Shown in pieces: positions 5,992-9,946 of a stretch of DNA of 9,946 nucleotides. The notes beneath the pieces are model-generated. The model was given only the letters and a program-made list of their open reading frames with translations, ran no database searches and was not told the DNA's origin. Origin of the DNA: Devosia sp. (lineage in GTDB: Bacteria; Pseudomonadota; Alphaproteobacteria; Rhizobiales; Devosiaceae). Where the stretch lies: assembly GCA_011322005.1 (NCBI GenBank), contig DROE01000261.1, forward strand, positions 1 through 9,946, given 5' to 3'. Position 1 is the first letter of the stretch. Each line of letters starts with the position of its first letter. The position numbers and the translations under genes are program-made.

Positions 5992-6489
5992 GTGAAAAGT
6001 TCTATTATGCGTTACGCCCCCCTGGCACTGGCTCTGAGCCTCACGTCGTTTGTTCTGCCCACAGGTCTGGCGCTCTCCTCTGACACACCCGGAGACGTTG
6101 GTCCGGGTCTTGTTTTGCCCCAAATGGACTCGGAACTTGGGCGCAAGCTGTTTGCCAGCAAGGGATGTGCGGTGTGCCACTCGGTCAACGGCATCGGGGG
6201 TGAGGACGCCCCCCCGCTGGATGCGGAGTATATGGACATCCCCATGAACCCGTTTGAGTTTGCCGCCCGCATGTGGCGGGGTGCCGAAGCAATGGTGTAT
6301 ATGCAACGCGAGGAACTTGGCGATGTCATCGATTTGAACGGCAACGAACTGGCGGCGATAATCGCCTTTGTGCACGACGCCGATGAGCAGGCCAAATACA
6401 GCGAAGCGGACTGGCCGGATGAAATCGCTGACCTCATCTCCGGTGCACATGCCGAGGCTGAGGGGCCCGACGCCCATCCGGCGGACTGA
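5992..6489 (+). CDS. Periplasmic monoheme c-type cytochrome
   Basis: 165-residue class I-like cytochrome c, probably an electron carrier to the CuA oxidase encoded upstream. The N-terminus (MKSSIMRYAPLALALSLTSF...) is a signal peptide with likely cleavage near residues 26-30. The single heme site CAVCH gives Cys59, Cys62 and His63 (proximal ligand). The sixth ligand is not certain; Met94, Met101 or Met104 in MWRGAEAMVYM are candidates. A C-terminal helix (LAAIIAFVHDADEQ) packs as in class I folds, then an acidic His-bearing tail (GAHAEAEGPDAHPAD) follows. GTG 5992 is preferred because of AAGGAA at 5979-5984. It is separated from the cupredoxin gene by 175 bp with three stem-loops, so it is in the same run but probably set to a different level. 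The exact cytochrome family is not recognised. Confidence 0.88.
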   Translation: MKSSIMRYAPLALALSLTSFVLPTGLALSSDTPGDVGPGLVLPQMDSELGRKLFASKGCAVCHSVNGIGGEDAPPLDAEYMDIPMNPFEFAARMWRGAEAMVYMQREELGDVIDLNGNELAAIIAFVHDADEQAKYSEADWPDEIADLISGAHAEAEGPDAHPAD

Positions 6490-6518
6490 AGGCAGTCTTT
6501 GTAAAGCAGAATGAATAG

Positions 6519-6550
6519 AACCCGGAACCTGAGGGCTCCGGGTTATTTAT
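6519..6550 (+). terminator. Rho-independent terminator after the cytochrome c gene
   Basis: AACCCGGA at 6519-6526 pairs with TCCGGGTT at 6537-6544, followed by ATTTATTTGT. It lies 30 bp after the cytochrome stop and 29 bp beyond the 3' end of the convergent CDF gene. The opposite strand reads CTATTCATTCT after the same stem, so it may also stop transcription from the other side. Confidence 0.78.
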
Positions 6551-6572
6551 TTGTGTTCGGTGCGGAACGAAT

Positions 6573-7541
6573 TTACATATCGTGCCCGGAATGGTCGATC
6601 GGGGCCGGTTTATCTCCGTTTTTGCGCGTTATATCAATGGGGTCGGCCTCACCCTCATCAAGGCATTGCTTTTCAAGTTGCAATGTCACGAAGAAGAACC
6701 CGTACTCCTTTTTCAGAGCATCATGGGCGGCCCTCAGCGTTGCATCGGCGTCCGCACCCTCAGAAATACGCAAATGGGCGGTAAAAACATACTTGCCGCT
6801 GGTCAGGGCCCAGCCATGGGTGTGGTGCACGTCTTCTACCGCTTCGAGTTTTTCAAGCGTTGCTGCCACCTCAGGCAGGCTGATGTCGCCGGGCGTGCCA
6901 TCCATGAGCAGGTGGGTGGCGTCGCGCAATATGCCCCAGCTGGCCCACAACAGCACAAAACCAAAGGCGATACCCAGAATGGGGTCAATTTCCAGAAAGC
7001 CGGTAAACCGGATGACCAGGGCGGCCACGATGATGATGAGGCTGCCAACGAAGGTTTGCAGAATGTGCCAGTAGGCACCCCTGATATTCAAATCCTCACC
7101 CTGCTGACGGAACAGAAGCGTAAGAGATATGACTTCGGTCACCAGTCCACCAGCAGCCACCCAGAGCATTGGCGCGGTGGGCAGGTCGAGCGGACTGTTC
7201 AGCCGCATGATACCCATCACAATTACCAGAATGGCCATGACCAGCAAAAAAGCACCATTGGCCAATGCCCCGACCAGTTCGGAGCGGTACCAGCCGAAGC
7301 TCTTCTGATCGTCAGCCGGCCTTTTGGCCAGACGCATCGCGACTATGGCAACAAGTACACCACCCACGGCAGAAAAGGTGTGGAAGGCGTCTGAAATCAC
7401 AGCGATGGACCCGGTCCACAGGCCAACACCCAGCTCGATTATGAAATAAACACCGGTAAGCCATGCGGAGATGGTCAGTGCGGCGCCGCTTGAAGGCATA
7501 TGCCCGGCATGTCCGCCGGTATTTTGTTTATGATCGGCCAT
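6573..7541 (-). CDS. Divergent cation diffusion facilitator (CDF) family transporter
   Basis: 322 residues from ATG 7541, preceded by GGGA at 7551-7554; a TTG at 7550 is an alternative and an in-frame stop lies five codons above it. Six membrane segments precede a cytoplasmic metal-binding-type domain. CDF hallmarks are present: KSFGWYRSELVGAL after TM2, LNIRGAYWHIL at TM5, and VHHTHGWALTSGKYVFTAHL in the C-terminal domain. Ordinary Zn exporters such as ZitB/CzcD have HxxxD in both TM2 and TM5. Here TM2 reads HTFSA (His54, Ala58) and TM5 reads HILQT (His159, Thr163), so both Asp ligands are gone. The N-terminus (ADHKQNTGGHAGHM) and C-terminus (DHSGHDM) are His/Met-rich. It lies 88 bp after cueR and probably shares its transcript. 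A role in copper handling is inference; a Zn/Co/Fe exporter of a divergent clade is the alternative. Confidence 0.88.
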   Translation of the reverse strand: MADHKQNTGGHAGHMPSSGAALTISAWLTGVYFIIELGVGLWTGSIAVISDAFHTFSAVGGVLVAIVAMRLAKRPADDQKSFGWYRSELVGALANGAFLLVMAILVIVMGIMRLNSPLDLPTAPMLWVAAGGLVTEVISLTLLFRQQGEDLNIRGAYWHILQTFVGSLIIIVAALVIRFTGFLEIDPILGIAFGFVLLWASWGILRDATHLLMDGTPGDISLPEVAATLEKLEAVEDVHHTHGWALTSGKYVFTAHLRISEGADADATLRAAHDALKKEYGFFFVTLQLEKQCLDEGEADPIDITRKNGDKPAPIDHSGHDM

Positions 7542-7576
7542 AGGATGCAATCCCGGGCTGCGTCAGGTTCTGATAG

Positions 7577-7604
7577 AAACAAACCGCAGTCCGGTCCTTT
7601 GTTT
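7577..7604. other. Imperfect stem-loop between cueR and the CDF gene
   Basis: AAACAAA (7577-7583) pairs with TTTGTTT (7598-7604), with an inner CCG/CGG pair (7584-7586, 7592-7594), a five-base loop and a three-base bulge. The minus-strand copy ends in GCGGTTTGTTTC, so weak attenuation between cueR and the CDF gene is possible. The stem is AT-rich and bulged, so support is weak. Confidence 0.25.
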
Positions 7605-7629
7605 TTTTGTGGTTCAACAGTGGCGGGCT

Positions 7630-8028
7630 CTAATTTGAAACCTTGTGAGTGCTGAGGTCTTTCAGAATTGGGCAATCAGGACGATCGTCGCCGGCGCACT
7701 CATCAATCAGATGGGAGAGCGTGTCGCGCATTGACTTCAAATCGGCTATTTTGGCTTCGATCTGCTTAAGGTGCTCGTTGGCGATACGCTTTACATCAGC
7801 GCTTTCGCGCGTGTCGTCGTCGTAAAGGGCCAGCAGCGCCCGGCAATCCTCGATGGTAAAGCCGAGCGCCCTTGCCCGCCCCAGAAAAGTGAGCTTGTGC
7901 AACTCCTTTTCCTGAAAGGCGCGATAGCCGTTGGCGTCGCGCAGGGGCTTGAGAAGACCGATATCCTCATAATAGCGGATGGTTTTTGCCGGCAGCCCCG
8001 AGCGGGCTGAAACGTCTCCGATGTTCAT
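7630..8028 (-). CDS. cueR: CueR/HmrR-type Cu(I)-responsive MerR-family regulator
   Basis: 132-residue MerR-family activator that senses cytoplasmic Cu(I) and normally turns on copA-type genes by untwisting a promoter with a long spacer. The N-terminal winged helix (MNIGDVSARSGLPAKTIRYYEDIGLL) is followed by a dimerisation helix (about 78-108). The metal loop C-AGDDRPD-C has Cys111 and Cys119, the same eight-residue spacing as Cys112/Cys120 of E. coli CueR. Ser76 in ESADVKR matches CueR Ser77, typical of monovalent-metal sensors. ATG 8028 is preceded by AGGAAAGGAA, and copA stops 15 bp upstream, so the two are co-transcribed. No CueR-type operator was seen in the gaps of this window; the copA promoter lies beyond the right edge. 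Ag(I)/Au(I) response is possible as in other CueR proteins. Confidence 0.94.
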   Translation of the reverse strand: MNIGDVSARSGLPAKTIRYYEDIGLLKPLRDANGYRAFQEKELHKLTFLGRARALGFTIEDCRALLALYDDDTRESADVKRIANEHLKQIEAKIADLKSMRDTLSHLIDECAGDDRPDCPILKDLSTHKVSN

Positions 8029-8043
8029 GGTCGGGTTCCTTTC

Positions 8044-9946
8044 CTATTCGGCCGGGGCCGTTTGCATGGTGACTGACGCTTTGGGTGTACTTGGTGCACG
8101 TTCCTGCATCACCGGCCTGACCCAGCGCAGACGCAGGGCATTGGTCAGAACGAATACGCTCGACAGACCCATGGCCGCAGCCGCCAGCATTGGCGACAGG
8201 GTGATACCCCAGAACGGGTAAAGGACACCGGCAGCAACCGGAATAAGCACCGTATTATAGGCAAAGGCCCAGAAAAGGTTCTGACGGATGTTTGACATGG
8301 TGCGCTTTGAAATGTGGAATGCGTTGACCACGCCTTTGAGATCACCCGACATCAGCACCACATCGGCAGCCTCGATGGCCACGTCTGTGCCTGTGCCGAT
8401 GGCAATACCCACATCAGCAACAGCCAGGGCGGGTGCATCATTGATGCCATCACCAACGAAGGCGAGTTTTTCGCCACCGGAACGAAGACCCTCAAGGGTT
8501 TCAACCTTGCCCTCGGGAAGCACTTCTGCGACCACATGGTCGATGCCCAGGTCGGCAGCAATGGCTTCGGCGGTGCCCTGATTGTCACCGGTAATCATCG
8601 CCACCTTCAGGCCCAGTTTATGCAGGGCCTCAATGGCTTCGGGGGTACTCTGCTTGATCGGATCGGCGACGGCGATAACGGCGGCAATTTTTCCGTCAAT
8701 GGCAGCATAGAGGGGGGATTTTCCCTTCTTGCCGAGCGCATCACCCTGGGCCTCAAGGTCGCCCAGCGCGATTTTGTCGCGTACCATCAGGCGATCGGCG
8801 CCGATAAGAACATTCTTACCCTCAACACGGGCCTGCACACCGAAACCGGTGATCGAAGTGAAATCCTCGATTTTTGGCAGTTTGATGCCCTCCCCTTCGG
8901 CGGCGCGAACAATGGCCTCGGCAATGGGGTGTTCGGAGGTGGTCTCGACCGCAGCGACCAGACGCAGCACTTCGTCGCGATCGTGACCATCTGAAACGCT
9001 CAAATCAGTCATTTCGGGGCGACCAAGGGTCAGGGTGCCGGTCTTGTCCACCGCAACGATGGTTGCTTCCTGCAATGATTGCAGCGCATCGCCTTTGCGG
9101 AACAGAACTCCCATCTCGGCGGCACGCCCGGTGCCCACCATGATCGAGGTCGGTGTTGCCAGCCCCATGGCGCAGGGGCAGGCAATGATGAGGACCGAAA
9201 CACCGGCGACAAGCGCAAAGGTCAGTGCCGGATCGGGACCAAAAATCAGCCAGACCACCACGGTGAGCGCGGCAACTCCCATGACGATGGGAACAAACAC
9301 GGCCGTAATCTTGTCGACCAGGGCCTGAATGGGCAGTTTGGCACCTTGGGCCTGCTCCACCATCTTGATTATCTGTGCGAGCATGGTGTCATCGCCCACC
9401 TTGGTGGCCTTAAAAGTCAATGCACCGGTGCCGTTAACCGTGCCGCCGACAACCAGCGTACCCTCTTCCTTTTCAACCGGCACCGGCTCTCCGGTGATCA
9501 TGCTCTCGTCGACATAGGAGGAGCCCGTCAGCACATCGCCGTCGACGGGAATTTTTTCACCCGGGCGAACATGAATGATGTCACCAAGCACAATCTCTTC
9601 TATGGGGAGTTCCACAACTTTGCCATCGCGCTCAACCCGGGCGGTCTTGGCCTGCAAACCAACCAGTTTACGTATCGCCTCGCCGGTACGGCCCTTGGCC
9701 CGCACCTCAAGATAGCGCCCCAGCAGAATGAGTGTGACAATGACTGCTGCCGCTTCAAAGTATATGTGCCGTGCCGTTTCGGGCAAAATTCCGGGCAAAA
9801 AGGTGACTATCACCGAATAGATCCAGGCGGCCGATGTACCAAGTGCAACAAGGGAGTTCATGTCCGGGGAACCCTTGAACAGGGCGGGGAACCCCTTGGT
9901 GTAAAAGCGCAGTCCGGGGCCGAACAGTACGATCGTTGTCAGTGCG
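8044..9946 (-). CDS. copA: Cu(I)-exporting P-type ATPase CopA (P1B-1), 5' end outside window
   Basis: C-terminal 634 residues of a copper-exporting ATPase of the inner membrane; the N-terminal metal-binding domain and first helices lie beyond the right edge. The frame runs to the edge (FGPGLRFYTKGFPALFKGSPDMNSLVALGTSAA), so the ATG at 9861 is internal. Motifs in order: actuator TGE (9495-9487), the transmembrane Cu site CPC (9180-9172), the phosphorylation motif DKTGT with Asp at 9048-9046, SEHP, GDGINDAP near 8450, the YN of the seventh helix (8259-8254) and M-G-L-S-S of the eighth (8172-8158). CPC with YN and MxxSS marks the Cu(I) P1B-1 subgroup. The CPC is followed by AMG where ALG is more usual, a mild change. 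The stop TAG (8046-8044) is 15 bp before cueR. Expression is probably controlled by CueR. Confidence 0.95.
   Translation of the reverse strand, partial: ALTTIVLFGPGLRFYTKGFPALFKGSPDMNSLVALGTSAAWIYSVIVTFLPGILPETARHIYFEAAAVIVTLILLGRYLEVRAKGRTGEAIRKLVGLQAKTARVERDGKVVELPIEEIVLGDIIHVRPGEKIPVDGDVLTGSSYVDESMITGEPVPVEKEEGTLVVGGTVNGTGALTFKATKVGDDTMLAQIIKMVEQAQGAKLPIQALVDKITAVFVPIVMGVAALTVVVWLIFGPDPALTFALVAGVSVLIIACPCAMGLATPTSIMVGTGRAAEMGVLFRKGDALQSLQEATIVAVDKTGTLTLGRPEMTDLSVSDGHDRDEVLRLVAAVETTSEHPIAEAIVRAAEGEGIKLPKIEDFTSITGFGVQARVEGKNVLIGADRLMVRDKIALGDLEAQGDALGKKGKSPLYAAIDGKIAAVIAVADPIKQSTPEAIEALHKLGLKVAMITGDNQGTAEAIAADLGIDHVVAEVLPEGKVETLEGLRSGGEKLAFVGDGINDAPALAVADVGIAIGTGTDVAIEAADVVLMSGDLKGVVNAFHISKRTMSNIRQNLFWAFAYNTVLIPVAAGVLYPFWGITLSPMLAAAAMGLSSVFVLTNALRLRWVRPVMQERAPSTPKASVTMQTAPAE

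Noticed and set aside
6582..7394. 270-codon plus-strand ORF opposite the CDF gene
   Set aside because: Antisense shadow of a clear CDF coding region; no domain or ribosome-binding site.
7542..7629. CueR operator between cueR and the CDF gene
   Set aside because: No dyad of the CCTT...AAGG type with a promoter-like 19-20 bp spacer was found there; the CDF gene more likely depends on the upstream promoter.
8314..8994. 226-codon plus-strand ORF with Gly-rich composition opposite copA
   Set aside because: Antisense shadow of CopA motifs; composition follows from the copA codons.

Overview
The window looks like alphaproteobacterial DNA. GC content and GC3 are moderately high. The OmpR-class regulator ends in a C-terminal signature common in that class (FDRKIDMQVSRLRHKI...IKTVRGGGYVF), and the CueR/HmrR plus CopA pair is of a proteobacterial type. 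The order within Alphaproteobacteria cannot be fixed from the sequence alone. No transposase, integrase, tRNA, rRNA or CRISPR array was seen.

Layout. (1) Positions 1-176, minus strand: the N-terminal end of a membrane protein, possibly a GT87-type glycosyltransferase, cut by the window edge. (2) Positions 177-421: a divergent control region with several inverted repeats, a tandem GTTACA-N4-GTTACA site and a possible -10 box placed so that the next mRNA could be leaderless. (3) Positions 422-6489, plus strand: a tightly packed run of an OmpR-type response regulator, an EnvZ-type histidine kinase, CuA subunit II and subunit I of a B-family (ba3-like) heme-copper oxidase, a membrane-anchored cupredoxin with a Met/Asp-rich repeat linker and, after a 175-bp leader with three stem-loops, a secreted monoheme cytochrome c. 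A terminator follows at 6519-6550. (4) Positions 9946-6573, minus strand: a copper-export cluster in the order copA (5' end outside the window), cueR, and a divergent cation-diffusion-facilitator (CDF) protein. It converges on the oxidase run.

How the parts may work together. The oxidase needs copper for CuA and CuB. Its operon carries its own copper-binding cupredoxin, which could be an electron donor, a copper chaperone or a copper buffer. It also carries a cytochrome c as a candidate donor and a two-component system that probably controls expression. The facing cluster senses cytoplasmic Cu(I) through CueR and exports it through CopA. The CDF protein has lost the acidic residues of its usual Zn site and has His/Met-rich ends, so it may belong to the copper theme rather than to zinc export. 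The most unusual items are the repeat-bearing cupredoxin, the changed K-pathway residues in the oxidase, the altered CDF metal site, the histidine-kinase tail and the leaderless, autoregulated-looking promoter.
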